This document shows positions 54,377 through 64,000 of a DNA stretch of 64,000 nt, in pieces. The stretch is from assembly GCF_002968335.2 (NCBI RefSeq), contig NZ_CP134398.1:5084001-5148000 (forward strand). Reading direction: 5' to 3'. The first letter of the stretch is position 1, and each line of letters begins with the position of its first letter. A program made the position numbers and the translations under genes. This DNA is from Mycobacterium sp. ITM-2016-00316. GTDB lineage: Bacteria; Actinomycetota; Actinomycetes; Mycobacteriales; Mycobacteriaceae. Under the pieces are notes generated by a model, which was given only the letters and a program-made list of their open reading frames with translations, had not been told where the DNA came from and made no database searches.

Positions 54377-56701
54377 GTGACGGGAACCGTCGCCGCCCGC
54401 TACGCCGGCACCCGGGTGCCGCGCATCGAAGATGCCCGCCTGCTCACCGGCAGGGGCACCTTCGTCGACGACGTACAGCGGCCCGGCATGCTGCACGCCT
54501 GCTTCGTGCGCAGCCCCTTCGCGCACGCCACCATCAACGGCATCGACACCGCGGCCGCGCTGGCGCTGCCCGGTGTGCACGCCGTGTTCACCGCCGCCGA
54601 TATCAACCCCGGCGTGCACGAGGCCTGGCACGCCGTCGCCGGTAAGGATGTCCCCGACACCCCGCGCCCGCCGCTGGCCGAAGGCGAGGTGAAATTCGTC
54701 GGCGACCCGGTGGCCATCGTGATCGCCGAGAGCCGCCGCCTGGCCGAGGATGCCGTCGATCTCGTCGACGTCGACTACGCCCAGCTGCCCGCCGTCGCCG
54801 ACTTCCGCAAGGCAATCGGGTCGGATGTCGTCGTGCACGAGGCCTACCCCGACAACGTCGCGGGCGGAATGGGCGGCATGCCGCCGGACGAGGAACTGTT
54901 CGCCTCGGCGGCCCATGTGGTCCAAAAGCGGATCTACCAACAGATGTATGTGCCGGTACCGATGGAGACCCGCGGCATCGTCGTCGAATGGACGGCCGGT
55001 ACCTCCGAGCTGACCATCTGGGGGTCGACGCAGACACCGCACGAACTGCGTGCCTTCGCCGCGCGGCTGCTGGGCATCCCCGCCCACGGCGTGCGGGTCA
55101 TCGTCCGAGACACCGGCGGCGGCTTCGGGCAGAAGGTCGTCCCGATGCGCGAGGACATGAGCATCATGCTCGCCGCGCGCCGGGTGCCTGCGCCGCTGAA
55201 GTGGATCGAGGACCGCCGCGAGAACCTGATGTCGGCCGGGCAGTCCCGGCACGTCGACGGCACCGTCCGGATGGCCTTCGACGCCGACGGCAAGATCCTG
55301 GCCGCCGACATCGACTTCGTCCAGGACGTCGGTTCCTACCCGACGCCCTACCCGGTGCTCACCACCGCCGCGATCGGCATGTTCTTCCCCGGCCCCTATC
55401 GGGTGCCCAAGGCCAGCTTCAACTACAAAACGGTGTTCTCCAACACCCCCGGCCTGCACGCCTACCGCGGCCCGTGGCAGTACGAAACCCTCACCCGGGA
55501 AATGCTTCTCGACATCGCGGCGCGAAAGATCGGGATGGACCCCGCGGAGCTGCGGCGCATCAACATCCTGCGCGGCGACGAGATGCCGTACTTCAATCCC
55601 AACGGGATGCCATATGACAACTGTGCACCCGCGGACACCTTCGAGCAGGCGGTGAAGATCCTCGACCTCGAGGGCTTCCGCAAGGAACAGGCCGAGGCAC
55701 TGGCCCAGGGCCGCTATATCGGGCTCGGATTCTCGGCCTATATCGAACCCACCGGCGCGGCGACCGGGAACCTCGCCACCGAGGGCGCCACCATCCGGAT
55801 GGAGTCGACGGGCAAGATCAACGTCTACGTCAACGGCGGTTCCAGCGGCAACAGCATCGAGACCACCGTCGTCCAGCTCACCGCGGATGCGCTGGGCGCC
55901 AACATCAACGACGTGGCCACCATCCAGGGCGACACCGCGGTGACACCGTACGGCGCGGGCACCCAGGGCAGTCGCAGCGCACCGATGACCGCGGGCGCGG
56001 TCCACGAAGCGGGCACCATCCTGCGCCGTCAGATCGTCGCGATCGCGGCCCAGATGCTCGGCACCGAGGCCGACGATATCGAGCTGGCCGACTCGCGGGC
56101 CGTCCTCATCGGTGACCGCGACAAGAGCGTCAGCTTCGCCGATATCGCCTACCGGTCCCACTACGACCCGGCTCAGCTCGGCGGCGTCTCCCCCACCCTG
56201 GAGGCGACCGCGCGGTTCAATTCGCAGGCGATGATCCACTGGGCCAACGCGACCCACGCCTGCACCTGCGAGGTCGACATCGTGACCGGCCAGGTGACAC
56301 TGACCCGCTACATCGTCAGCGAAGACGTCGGCCCGATGATCAACCCGAACGTGGTCGAGGGCCAGGTGGCCGGTGGCACCGTGCAAGGCATCGGCGGCGC
56401 GCTGCTCGAGCAGCTGGCCTACGACGACGCAGGCAACCCGATCGCCTCTACCTTCGTGGACTACCTGCTGCCCACCGCCACCGAGGTTCCGACCATCGAG
56501 TTCGGCCACATAGAGATCCCGGGACCCGGCGTCGGCGGCTACAAAGGCGCCGGTGAGGGCGGCGCCATCGGGTCACCGCCCGCGGTCATCAACGCCATCA
56601 ACGACGCGCTGGCGCCCTTGGGCGTGACCGTCACCCAGATGCCCGCCACCCCGGCCAAGATCGTCGAACTCATCGAGGCACATGCAGAAGGGACCCGCTG
56701 A
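54377..56701 (+). CDS. coxL: Molybdenum hydroxylase large subunit (form II CoxL-like)
   Basis: A 774-residue catalytic subunit of the xanthine oxidase family. The N-terminus has RIEDARLLTGRGTFVDD; Moco-binding GGGFGQKVVPMRED; the conserved catalytic Glu is E727 in GAGEGGAIGSPP. The active-site loop reads AYRGPWQ (residues 362-368). CO dehydrogenase form I has AYxCSFR with the Cu-binding Cys, so this is not a form I CODH; the substrate is an unknown aldehyde or heterocycle. GTG start with AGGAG 8 nt upstream. Followed by coxG, coxM, coxS. Confidence 0.93.
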   Translation: MTGTVAARYAGTRVPRIEDARLLTGRGTFVDDVQRPGMLHACFVRSPFAHATINGIDTAAALALPGVHAVFTAADINPGVHEAWHAVAGKDVPDTPRPPLAEGEVKFVGDPVAIVIAESRRLAEDAVDLVDVDYAQLPAVADFRKAIGSDVVVHEAYPDNVAGGMGGMPPDEELFASAAHVVQKRIYQQMYVPVPMETRGIVVEWTAGTSELTIWGSTQTPHELRAFAARLLGIPAHGVRVIVRDTGGGFGQKVVPMREDMSIMLAARRVPAPLKWIEDRRENLMSAGQSRHVDGTVRMAFDADGKILAADIDFVQDVGSYPTPYPVLTTAAIGMFFPGPYRVPKASFNYKTVFSNTPGLHAYRGPWQYETLTREMLLDIAARKIGMDPAELRRINILRGDEMPYFNPNGMPYDNCAPADTFEQAVKILDLEGFRKEQAEALAQGRYIGLGFSAYIEPTGAATGNLATEGATIRMESTGKINVYVNGGSSGNSIETTVVQLTADALGANINDVATIQGDTAVTPYGAGTQGSRSAPMTAGAVHEAGTILRRQIVAIAAQMLGTEADDIELADSRAVLIGDRDKSVSFADIAYRSHYDPAQLGGVSPTLEATARFNSQAMIHWANATHACTCEVDIVTGQVTLTRYIVSEDVGPMINPNVVEGQVAGGTVQGIGGALLEQLAYDDAGNPIASTFVDYLLPTATEVPTIEFGHIEIPGPGVGGYKGAGEGGAIGSPPAVINAINDALAPLGVTVTQMPATPAKIVELIEAHAEGTR

Positions 56702-56704
56702 AAC

Positions 56705-57385
56705 GTGGAGCTCAACAACGAATTCCGGGTCGCAGTACCCGCCGCCACCGTCTGGGACGTGTTCACCGATGTCGAGCGGGTGGCACCGTGCCTGCCCGGC
56801 GCCACCCTGCTGAGCGTCGACGGCGACGACTTCACCGGTGCGGTGAAGGTCAAGGTCGGACCGATCACCGTGTCCTACAAGGGTGTTGCCGCCTATCAGG
56901 AGAAGGACAGCGCCGCCCAGCGGATCGTGCTCAAGGCCGAAGGCAAGGAAACCCGGGGCAATGGCACCGCGGCCGCCACCGTGACCGCCCAACTCAAGGA
57001 CGAGGGTGACTCGACGACGGTGGTGATCTGCACCGATCTGGCGATCTCCGGCAAGGCCGCCCAGTTCGGCCGCGGCGTTCTCGCCGATGTCTCGGGCAAC
57101 CTGATCGCCCAGTTCGCCCGTAGCCTGGAGGCTGAATTACTCGGTGGCGCACCGACTTCCACCGCCGCACCGTCCACCGAGGCGGCCACGGCCGCCGCGC
57201 AGCCCGCCGACTCCGTCGACCTGCTGAAGGTGGTCGCCGTACCGGTCGCCAAGCGCTACGGTCCCGTCCTGGCCGCCGCCGCGGCCGCCGGCGCCATCGG
57301 ATTCCTGATGGGCCGGCGCAAGCGGACCGCAGCGCCGACGCCGTCCGCCGAACTGCAGGCCCTGCTGACGCGGTTGCTCGCATGA
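56705..57385 (+). CDS. coxG: CoxG-like SRPBCC protein with C-terminal membrane anchor
   Basis: A 226-residue protein. Residues 1-145 form the CoxG/SRPBCC fold (EFRVAVPAATVWDVFTDVERVAPCLPGA). A linker of Ala/Thr (150-170) leads to one transmembrane helix (about 190-212, YGPVLAAAAAAGAIGFLMG) and a basic tail. CoxG helps attach CO dehydrogenase-type enzymes to the membrane, and quinone coupling has been reported for this family. GTG start, 3 bp after coxL; its stop overlaps coxM. Confidence 0.9.
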   Translation: MELNNEFRVAVPAATVWDVFTDVERVAPCLPGATLLSVDGDDFTGAVKVKVGPITVSYKGVAAYQEKDSAAQRIVLKAEGKETRGNGTAAATVTAQLKDEGDSTTVVICTDLAISGKAAQFGRGVLADVSGNLIAQFARSLEAELLGGAPTSTAAPSTEAATAAAQPADSVDLLKVVAVPVAKRYGPVLAAAAAAGAIGFLMGRRKRTAAPTPSAELQALLTRLLA

Positions 57386-58249
57386 AAGCCGCACCGTTCG
57401 CCTATCACCGGGCCGAGTCGGTGAAGGAGGCAGCGGACGTGCTCGCCGAGTTCGGCGACGAGGCCAAGGTGCTCGCGGGCGGACAGAGCCTGATTCCCCT
57501 GCTGGCGATGCGACTGACGCATTTCGAGAACCTGGTCGACATCTCCCGGGTACCCGAACTGCAGGGCATCGATCTGATCGACGATCAGGTGGTCATCGGG
57601 GCGGGCACTGCACATGCGCTGGTGGGCATGGACGATGAGGTGGCCGATTCGGTGCCGCTGCTGTCACTGGCCACCCCACACATCGGGCACTTCCAGATCC
57701 GCAACCGGGGCACACTCGGCGGCGCGATCGCCCACGCCGATCCGGCGGCCGAATTCGCCGCGGTGGCGCTGACGCTGGACGCCACCATCGATGCGGCGTC
57801 GTCGCGCGGTGACCGTCAGATCGCGGCAGCCGATTTCTTCACCGGCCTGTGGGAGAACTCGCTGGCCGCCGACGAGCTGCTGCGCGCGGTGCGATTCCCG
57901 GTCTGGTCCGGACGAACCGGTTTCGCCGTGCACGAATTCGCGCGCAGGCACGGCGACTTCGCGATCGCGGGTGCGACGGTGGCCGTCGAACTCGATACCG
58001 AGAACCGGGTGAAGCGTTGCGCGGTGGGACTGCTCGGGCTGGGTTCCACGCCCGAACGCGGCACCCCGGCCGAGCGGGCGATCACCGGCAGGACCGTCTC
58101 CGACATCACCGCGGCGGAATTCGGACGGCTGGCGTTGTCCGAACTCGAAGACATCCCGGCCGATCAGCAGGGGTCGGCGTCCTACCGCACCCGGGTGGGA
58201 GCGGCGATGGTCGCCCGCGCCTGGACCGACGCAACCACGGAGGCACTCG

Positions 58250-58257
<8 letters not shown>
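57382..58257 (+). CDS. coxM: Molybdenum hydroxylase FAD subunit, CoxM-like
   Basis: A 291-residue FAD-binding subunit. FAD motifs VLAGGQSLIPLLAMR and the TIGHFQIRNRGTLGGAIAHADPAAE-type segment (here HIGHFQIRNRGTLGG) are present; the C-terminal CO_deh_flav_C domain starts near residue 180. It passes electrons from the Fe-S subunit to the acceptor. ATG overlaps the coxG stop, and its 3' end overlaps coxS by 8 bp. Confidence 0.94.
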
Positions 58258-58738
<481 letters not shown>

Positions 58739-58815
58739 CGCAGCCGCTTCACCTGCCGATATTCACCGCAGTGCGCGGTTGCGTACTGTGCGTTGGTGAC
58801 GGGACAGGAGAACCG

Positions 58816-59151
58816 ATGAGTTTCAAGAGCGTCATGGGCGCAGCCATCGTGGCCGTCGGCGCCGCCACCGCGCTCGCGGCGCCGGCCACGGCCGACGAAC
58901 CGACCGAGACCGATCAGCAGTTCCTGGCCGCCCTCACCGAGCACGGTGTGCAGGTCGGCACCGACTCCAAGGCGATCGACATGGCCCAATCCATGTGCCG
59001 CAAGCTCGGCAACGGCGGCGACAAGGGCATCGAGAAGGCCCTGTACTACATCAAGGACAACGCCGACCTGTCCAACGACGAGATCACCACCTTCGCCGGT
59101 ATCGCCGCGCAGGCGTACTGCGCGGAGAAGCTGCAAAAGCAGTCCGGCTAG
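58816..59151 (+). CDS. Secreted DUF732 protein
   Basis: A 111-residue protein typical of mycobacteria. The signal peptide ([22 protein letters not shown]) is cleaved before DEPT. The mature DUF732 domain is helical with [12 protein letters not shown] and two Cys (SMCRKLG, AYCAEKL) likely disulfide-bonded. AGGAG precedes the ATG. Function unknown. Its stop is shared with the convergent SDR gene (CTAG). Confidence 0.9.
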   Translation: MSFKSVMGAAIVAVGAATALAAPATADEPTETDQQFLAALTEHGVQVGTDSKAIDMAQSMCRKLGNGGDKGIEKALYYIKDNADLSNDEITTFAGIAAQAYCAEKLQKQSG

Positions 59152-59984
59152 CGCTCGACGACCCCGCGCAGCCCGTCCGCGCCGAAGACCGGCTCCAGCA
59201 TCGCCGACAGGTCGGGTCCGCGGCGCAGACCGTGACCGCCGTCGATATTGATGACCTGGCCGGTGATCCAGCCCGAGGCATCGCTGAGCAGGAACACCGC
59301 GGCATTCGCGATGTCTTCCACCTCGCCGTGCCGCGGCAACGGGGTCTGGGCCGCATAGTCACCGCTGAGCTCCGGCATGGACAGGATCGGGGCGACCATA
59401 TCGGTGGCGATCAGGCCCGGCCGGATCGAGTTCACCCGCACCCAGGACGGCCCGAGTTCGTCGGCGGCCAGCATCATCAGGTGATCCAGCGCGGCCTTGG
59501 TGACCCCGTAGGCACCGAACCAGCGGTGGGTGTTGCTCGCAGCGATCGACGAGATCCCGACGAAGGACCCACCGCCGCCGCGCACCAGTTCGCGCGCCGA
59601 ATGCTTGAGCACGTACATGCTGCCGTTGACGTTCAGGTCGACCGCGCGGCGCCAGCCCTCGGAATCGACCTGCGTCAGCGGGCCGATGGTCTCGGTGCCG
59701 CCCGCACAGTGCACCACCCCGTTCAGCCGGCCCGTCCACGCCGTCGCCGCGTCGACCGCGCGGGCCACCTCGTCCTCGTTGGTGACATCGGCGGGTTCGA
59801 AGCGCACCTCGCCATCCCCGGGACCCGCGGTGATCTCGTCCACCGCCGCCGACAGCTTGTCGGCGTTGCGCCCGACCAGCATGGCGTTACCGCCGCTGGC
59901 GACCACCTCCGCCGCCACACCCTTGCCGATACCGCTTCCACCGCCGGTCACCAGGACCGTGTGTCCTGCCAAAGTAATTTGCAC
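59148..59984 (-). CDS. Short-chain dehydrogenase/reductase (Rv3485c-like)
   Basis: A 278-residue SDR. Cofactor motif [23 protein letters not shown], catalytic Ser in GISSIAASN and Tyr-Lys in [18 protein letters not shown] favours NADP. The ending [17 protein letters not shown] is typical of enoyl- or steroid-type SDRs. The GTG at 59984 (VQITLAGH) starts just before the Rossmann strand; the frame continues upstream with an Arg-rich non-family stretch. The position near otsA and mce4 fits Rv3485c. Confidence 0.88.
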   Translation of the reverse strand: MQITLAGHTVLVTGGGSGIGKGVAAEVVASGGNAMLVGRNADKLSAAVDEITAGPGDGEVRFEPADVTNEDEVARAVDAATAWTGRLNGVVHCAGGTETIGPLTQVDSEGWRRAVDLNVNGSMYVLKHSARELVRGGGGSFVGISSIAASNTHRWFGAYGVTKAALDHLMMLAADELGPSWVRVNSIRPGLIATDMVAPILSMPELSGDYAAQTPLPRHGEVEDIANAAVFLLSDASGWITGQVINIDGGHGLRRGPDLSAMLEPVFGADGLRGVVER

Positions 59985-60031
59985 AGCTACACATTTACAC
60001 GGGTGCCGACGGCGATGGCCGGGACTTCGCC

Positions 60032-60037
60032 TAGAAT
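60032..60037 (+). promoter_or_regulatory. Candidate -10 box, leaderless promoter of the small protein-otsA pair
   Basis: TAGAAT lies 6 nt before the ATG at 60044, the usual spacing for a leaderless mycobacterial transcript. otsA has no separate room for a promoter. Confidence 0.5.
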
Positions 60038-60043
60038 TACGTG

Positions 60044-60208
60044 ATGCCCGCCAAAACAGATAGCGCCGAGATCGGCGACGTCGAGCCCGTGGCCGACGAC
60101 ACCGCCAGCATGGCTCGCCGTGTGGTGGCCGCCTACGCCACCGACGCCGACGAATGTCGCACCTTCCTCGCCATGCTCGGTATCGGACCGGCAAAGCTCG
60201 AGGCCTAG
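60044..60208 (+). CDS. 54-residue conserved protein upstream of otsA (Rv3489-like)
   Basis: A 54-residue acidic protein beginning MPAKTDSAEIGDVEP and ending MLGIGPAKLEA, with a helical middle (MARRVVAAYATDADECRTFL). Its stop is immediately followed by the GTG of otsA with no spacer, so translation is coupled. Length and place equal Rv3489 of M. tuberculosis (from memory). Function unknown; a regulatory or partner role for OtsA is possible. Confidence 0.8.
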   Translation: MPAKTDSAEIGDVEPVADDTASMARRVVAAYATDADECRTFLAMLGIGPAKLEA

Positions 60209-61669
60209 GTGTCGACGGGAGTCGATACCGACGACTCCGCCCCAGAGGGGGGCCAAGCCGATTTCGTCGTGGTTGCCAATCGGCTGCCGATCGACCAGGT
60301 GGTGCTACCCGATGGCACCACCACCTGGAAGCGCAGTCCCGGTGGCTTGGTCACCGCGCTGGAACCGATCCTGCGCAAACAACGCGGCGCCTGGATCGGC
60401 TGGCCCGGTGTCGCCGACGGCGATGAGGAACCCATCGTCGCCGATGACCTGCAGCTCTACCCGGTGCGGTTGTCCGCCGATGACGTCGCGTTGTACTACG
60501 AGGGTTTCTCCAACGCCACGCTGTGGCCGCTGTACCACGACGTCATCGTCAAACCGACCTACCACCGGCAGTGGTGGGAACGCTACGTGGAGGTGAACCG
60601 GCGGTTCGCCGAGGCCACCTCGCGGGCCGCGGCCCCGGGCGCCACCATCTGGATCCAGGACTACCAGCTCCAGCTGGTGCCGAAGATGCTGCGCATGCTG
60701 CGCCCCGACCTGACCATCGGGTTCTTTCTGCACATCCCGTTCCCCCCGGTCGAGCTGTTCATGCAGATGCCCTGGCGCACCGAGATCATCGAGGGCCTGC
60801 TCGGTGCCGATCTGGTCGGTTTCCACCTGGCCGGTGGCGCCCAGAACTTCCTGATCCTGGCGCGGCGGCTGATCGGCGCCAACACCTCGCGCGCCTCGAT
60901 CGGCGTGCGCTCCCGTTTCGGCGAGGTCCAGATCGGGTTCCGCACCGTCAAGGTCGGCGCGTTCCCGATCTCCATCGACTCCGCCGATCTGGACCGCAAG
61001 GCCCGGGACAAGGCTGTCCGGCAGCGGGCCCGCCAGATCCGCGCCGAGTTGGGCAACCCGCGCAAGATCCTGCTCGGGGTCGACCGGCTGGACTACACCA
61101 AGGGCATCGACGTCCGTCTCACGGCGTTCTCCGAACTGCTGGAACAGAACCGTGCCGACCGCAGCGACACCGTGCTGATCCAGCTGGCCACGCCCAGCCG
61201 GGAACGCGTCGAGAGCTATATCGAGATGCGCGAGGGCATCGAGCGTCAGGTCGGCCATATCAACGGCGAGTACGGCGAGGTCGGGCATGCGGTGGTGCAT
61301 TACATCCACCGGCCGCTACCCCGGGATGAGCTGATCGCGTTCTTCGTGGCGGCCGACGTGATGCTGGTGACGCCGCTGCGCGACGGGATGAACCTGGTCG
61401 CCAAGGAGTACGTGGCCTGCCGCAGCGATCTCGGCGGGGCGCTGGTGCTTTCCGAATTCACCGGCGCCGCGGCCGAACTCCGCCAGGCCTATCTGTGCAA
61501 CCCGCACCACACCGACGGTGTTCGCGATGCGATCGAGCAGGCGCTGAATCAGACCGTCGAGGACGGTAGGCGCCGGATGCGCGCGTTGCGCCGGCAGGTG
61601 CTTGCACACGACGTGGACCGCTGGGCGCGGTCGTTCCTGGACGCGCTGGCCACCGCTAAATCGGAGTGA
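60209..61669 (+). CDS. otsA: Trehalose-6-phosphate synthase OtsA (GT20)
   Basis: A 486-residue glycosyltransferase that joins UDP-(or ADP-)glucose and glucose-6-phosphate. Motifs: [88 protein letters not shown] and [19 protein letters not shown] 60209 directly follows the small upstream gene. It overlaps the convergent mam4B gene by 14 bp. Trehalose made here feeds stress tolerance and mycolate carriers. Confidence 0.96.
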   Translation: MSTGVDTDDSAPEGGQADFVVVANRLPIDQVVLPDGTTTWKRSPGGLVTALEPILRKQRGAWIGWPGVADGDEEPIVADDLQLYPVRLSADDVALYYEGFSNATLWPLYHDVIVKPTYHRQWWERYVEVNRRFAEATSRAAAPGATIWIQDYQLQLVPKMLRMLRPDLTIGFFLHIPFPPVELFMQMPWRTEIIEGLLGADLVGFHLAGGAQNFLILARRLIGANTSRASIGVRSRFGEVQIGFRTVKVGAFPISIDSADLDRKARDKAVRQRARQIRAELGNPRKILLGVDRLDYTKGIDVRLTAFSELLEQNRADRSDTVLIQLATPSRERVESYIEMREGIERQVGHINGEYGEVGHAVVHYIHRPLPRDELIAFFVAADVMLVTPLRDGMNLVAKEYVACRSDLGGALVLSEFTGAAAELRQAYLCNPHHTDGVRDAIEQALNQTVEDGRRRMRALRRQVLAHDVDRWARSFLDALATAKSE

Positions 61670-62141
61670 TGTAGCTGATCAACCACTTGCCGTCGATTTT
61701 CTGGTAGTCGACGCGCAGGCGGCTGCCGTCATAGACGGGCTGCTTCGCCTTGTCGGTGACGGTCCGGTTCATGAACACCAGTACCGACGCCGAATCCCGT
61801 TCTGCGCTCATCAGACCCGCGCCGACGGCGTGCGCCTGGCTGATCACCTGACGTTCGCGCGCCTGCGGGATGATGTCCCTGGTGGCGCGATCCTGGAACT
61901 CCCGGCGGTACTCCGGCGTCAGCAACGTCGCGGCATCGGTGAGGCTGCGCTCGACGGTTTGGAAGTCATAGCCGAACACCCGCGGGATTTGCTCGATCGC
62001 CCGGCCCGGCAGCACCGCCGCGGCCTCCTCGGCGGCACGGGTTTGCACCCGGTCCCAGTACAGCCCACCCGCGGCAGCGGACAGGGCGATCAGGCCGAGC
62101 ACGAAGACCGTGACGGCCAGCTGAACCAGTCTGGCGCGCAT
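61656..62141 (-). CDS. mam4B: Mce4-associated membrane protein Mam4B (Rv3492c-like)
   Basis: A 161-residue protein with one N-terminal membrane helix ([25 protein letters not shown]) and an NTF2-like outer domain ([33 protein letters not shown], then the [25 protein letters not shown] strands). Mam proteins stabilise the Mce4 lipid importer. ATG overlaps the mam4A stop by one base. Last gene of the mce4 operon here. Confidence 0.9.
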   Translation of the reverse strand: MRARLVQLAVTVFVLGLIALSAAAGGLYWDRVQTRAAEEAAAVLPGRAIEQIPRVFGYDFQTVERSLTDAATLLTPEYRREFQDRATRDIIPQARERQVISQAHAVGAGLMSAERDSASVLVFMNRTVTDKAKQPVYDGSRLRVDYQKIDGKWLISYITPI

Positions 62142-62845
62142 CAGTTGCCACCCTCGGGGTACTTCAGGTCGTAGCCGGTCATGTGACCGTTGTCGTCCTC
62201 GTGCACGATCACCCGCATCCGGTAGGGCTGTGACGGCTTGTTGACGCCGTCCAGGTCGGTGACGGTGACCCGCACCGAGACGAGCACCGCGGCGTTGCCG
62301 CCGATCTCGTCGACCTTCTCCAGCGCGGCACCGCTGATGACCGCCTCGGAGGTGGCGTTGGTGTCGCGGAAGATCGCCTTGAGGTTGTCGACGTTGTTGT
62401 CCTGGCTCAGCATGTCCCGCAACGGACCGCTGGTGCCGTCGACGAACCGGTTCACGCTCTCGTCGATGCTGTTCTGGTCGTAGCTGAACATGTTCATCAC
62501 GGTCTGTTCGGCGGTGTCGACGAACCGCTGATCGCGCGCCTGCACGTCCGCTGCGTGACGGTGCTGCACCATCAGCACGGCCACCACCGCCACCAGTGCG
62601 ACTGCGGCGATCAGCGCGGCCGCCCCGGATACCAGGGCGACCATTGCACGATGGGGCTGGCGCGGGGGCAGCGCGATGGGTGCGGCCGGTGTCGAGCGTG
62701 GCACCGGCGCGCTGACGACCACCTTGGCGGCGGGCTCGCCCACGGGTGCGGCCGCCGGGCCCGCAGCCCGTGACGCGCGCCTGCGGGTCCGCCTGCTCTC
62801 GCTGCTCTCGTCGGTGTTGTGCTCAGTGTCGTTCAGGTCAGGCAT
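62141..62845 (-). CDS. mam4A: Mce4-associated membrane protein Mam4A (Rv3493c-like)
   Basis: A 234-residue protein. Residues 1-65 are a charged, Ala/Pro-rich cytosolic tail with Arg clusters (ESRRTRRRASR); one membrane helix lies at about 70-92 (LVSGAAALIAAVALVAVVAVL); residues about 100-234 form an NTF2-like domain similar to Mam4B (DQRFVDTAEQTVMNMFSYDQ). ATG 62845 abuts the mce4F stop. It probably pairs with Mam4B in the cell envelope. Confidence 0.9.
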   Translation of the reverse strand: MPDLNDTEHNTDESSESRRTRRRASRAAGPAAAPVGEPAAKVVVSAPVPRSTPAAPIALPPRQPHRAMVALVSGAAALIAAVALVAVVAVLMVQHRHAADVQARDQRFVDTAEQTVMNMFSYDQNSIDESVNRFVDGTSGPLRDMLSQDNNVDNLKAIFRDTNATSEAVISGAALEKVDEIGGNAAVLVSVRVTVTDLDGVNKPSQPYRMRVIVHEDDNGHMTGYDLKYPEGGN

Positions 62846-64000
62846 CTACATCTGCCTCGGCGCCATCATCAGATCCACCCAGTTCTCCGCGGGTGTGAAC
62901 TCGTCGCTACCGGGCGCGAACACCCCGGTCTCGCCGCTCGCCGGGTCGGCGAAGACACCCGTCTTCGGATCGTAGGTGCTCGTCAGTGCAGCGCTGGCAA
63001 GGGGTTGTTCGGCCGGCAGCGGACCGGGTGCCGGCGGCAGTGGGCCCGGGGCAGGCGGCGGGGGCAGCAGCGCCTCCGGCGGAGGAGCCAGTCCGGGGGC
63101 CGTCGAGCCCGGGGGCCGGTAGATCGGCGTGCCCGGCGGCAACGGCGGCATCGGGACCTGGCGACCGTAGGGCGGCAGTACCTGGTCCGGCGGCGCGTAG
63201 TACGGCCACGGCGGTGCGGGCGCATTGTCGTTCGGCGGCACCGGATTCGGGAACGGTGCATTCGGGGCCGGACCCGGTCCCGGTGTCACACCCGGAGGCA
63301 GCTGGACCGCGGGTGCGCCCGGGTCGTAATCGTTGGCCGGTGGGATGTTCGGGAACTTGTTCGGCGGCGTGATGTTCCGCGGATCGGTGATCGGGGTGTC
63401 ATACGGCACCGGCGGACCACGCCACGGGTTGCTGCCGATCGGCACATAGCCGGCCGGGTCACGGCACAGCTGTACGGTGGGCGCGCGCTTACCGGGGAAC
63501 TCCTGGCACGGGTAGTTGCGGGCACCACGCACCACCGCGGGGTCGTTCTGCGCGGTCTTGCAGTACATGTCGGTCGGCAACTCGCGCAGGGTGGTGTCGG
63601 CCGGCGAACGGATCTCCGAGGGCGGGATGAAGCCGGTCGAGCACGGCGGCGAGTCACCCAGGTTGATCTTGAAATCGAGCTTGCCGCCCTCGTCGGCGGG
63701 CAGGCCGGTACCGACGGTGATCAGCGCGGCCATCAGCGCCGGGAAGATGACCAGAGCCTGCTCGATCGACTTGTGATAGATGACGCCGATGCGGCCGAAG
63801 TTGGCCAGGTTGGCGGCCAGCACGGGGAACGTCGGCCGGATACCTTCGAACGTCGTGTTCGCCTCTGCCACCGCCCCTGGCACCGTCTGCAACGTCGAAC
63901 GGAACTGGGGGTCGGCGTTGGCGACCTCGGCGGTCAGCCGGGCCAATCCGTCGGCGCTGGACCGGATGTCATCGCCCGCGGTGATCTGGGCGTCCAGGAA
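62846..64000 (-). CDS. mce4F: Mce4F-like MCE-family protein (partial, N-terminus outside window)
   Basis: The C-terminal 384 residues of an MCE protein; the gene runs out of the right edge. The visible part has the helical MCE tail (DDIRSSADGLARLTAEVANADPQF, LANFGRIGVIYHKSIEQALVIFPAL), a Cys-containing extracellular region (DSPPCSTGFIPP, DMYCKTAQ, YPCQEFPG, VQLCRDPAG), and a proline-rich end (about residues 200-330 of the visible part). Place next to mam4A/mam4B and otsA indicates mce4F, of the cholesterol importer Mce4. Confidence 0.92.
   Translation of the reverse strand, partial: FLDAQITAGDDIRSSADGLARLTAEVANADPQFRSTLQTVPGAVAEANTTFEGIRPTFPVLAANLANFGRIGVIYHKSIEQALVIFPALMAALITVGTGLPADEGGKLDFKINLGDSPPCSTGFIPPSEIRSPADTTLRELPTDMYCKTAQNDPAVVRGARNYPCQEFPGKRAPTVQLCRDPAGYVPIGSNPWRGPPVPYDTPITDPRNITPPNKFPNIPPANDYDPGAPAVQLPPGVTPGPGPAPNAPFPNPVPPNDNAPAPPWPYYAPPDQVLPPYGRQVPMPPLPPGTPIYRPPGSTAPGLAPPPEALLPPPPAPGPLPPAPGPLPAEQPLASAALTSTYDPKTGVFADPASGETGVFAPGSDEFTPAENWVDLMMAPRQM

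Noticed and set aside
54305..56509. A 734-codon open frame on the minus strand
   Set aside because: Antisense to coxL; low-complexity product, no ribosome binding site and no family similarity.

Overview
The window looks like a fast-growing mycobacterium (Mycolicibacterium type). The DNA is GC-rich, genes are packed with 4-base start/stop overlaps, many starts are GTG, and several promoters look leaderless. From memory, gene order from 1 to about 42.6 kb is that of the M. tuberculosis Rv0757-Rv0803 block in reverse, and the right end (about 59-64 kb) matches Rv3485-Rv3494. No alignment was run, so ortholog names are inferences from sequence and order.

Region 1 (1-24.4 kb) is purine biosynthesis mixed with housekeeping genes: purL (cut by the left edge), purQ, purS, purC, purB and purD, all on the minus strand. 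Between them lie an M18 aminopeptidase, a DyP peroxidase with its encapsulin shell, an MBL-fold hydrolase, a PAP2 phosphatase, an FAD dehydrogenase, a glutathione peroxidase with a TetR regulator, an undivided oligopeptidase B, CYP126, an APC permease and a Tat-exported esterase.

Region 2 (24.4-39.7 kb) is oxidative and lipid metabolism. A CYP125-like P450 with its own TetR gene sits next to purD. Two divergent operons follow, separated by a TetR gene and two near-identical operators. One is aldA-SDR-HIBADH-CMD-unknown; the other is TetR-CYP123-SDR-CYP51-ferredoxin-NTF2-like, followed by adhB, a KSI-like protein and an SDR. A desA1-like desaturase closes the region.

Region 3 (39.8-43.8 kb) holds a HIT protein and phoP-phoR. 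phoR begins with an in-frame 30-bp tandem repeat. A protein made of about twenty decapeptide repeats is divergent from phoP and shares a candidate PhoP box. tRNA-Thr(TGT) and an HNH gene follow.

Region 4 (44.2-58.7 kb) looks accessory. A GntR/UTRA regulator with three operator copies faces a phosphonate cluster: a phosphonatase-like hydrolase, phnD, phnC, a tandem-fused phnE and a dehydrogenase broken by a one-base frameshift. Then come a DUF4185 secreted protein and an xdhC-coxL-coxG-coxM-coxS molybdenum hydroxylase operon that is not a form I CO dehydrogenase.

Region 5 (58.8-64 kb) has a DUF732 protein, an SDR, a 54-residue protein coupled to otsA, and the 3' end of the mce4 operon (mam4B, mam4A, partial mce4F). 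No intergenic gap exceeds 300 bp. No insertion sequence, prophage or CRISPR array was seen.
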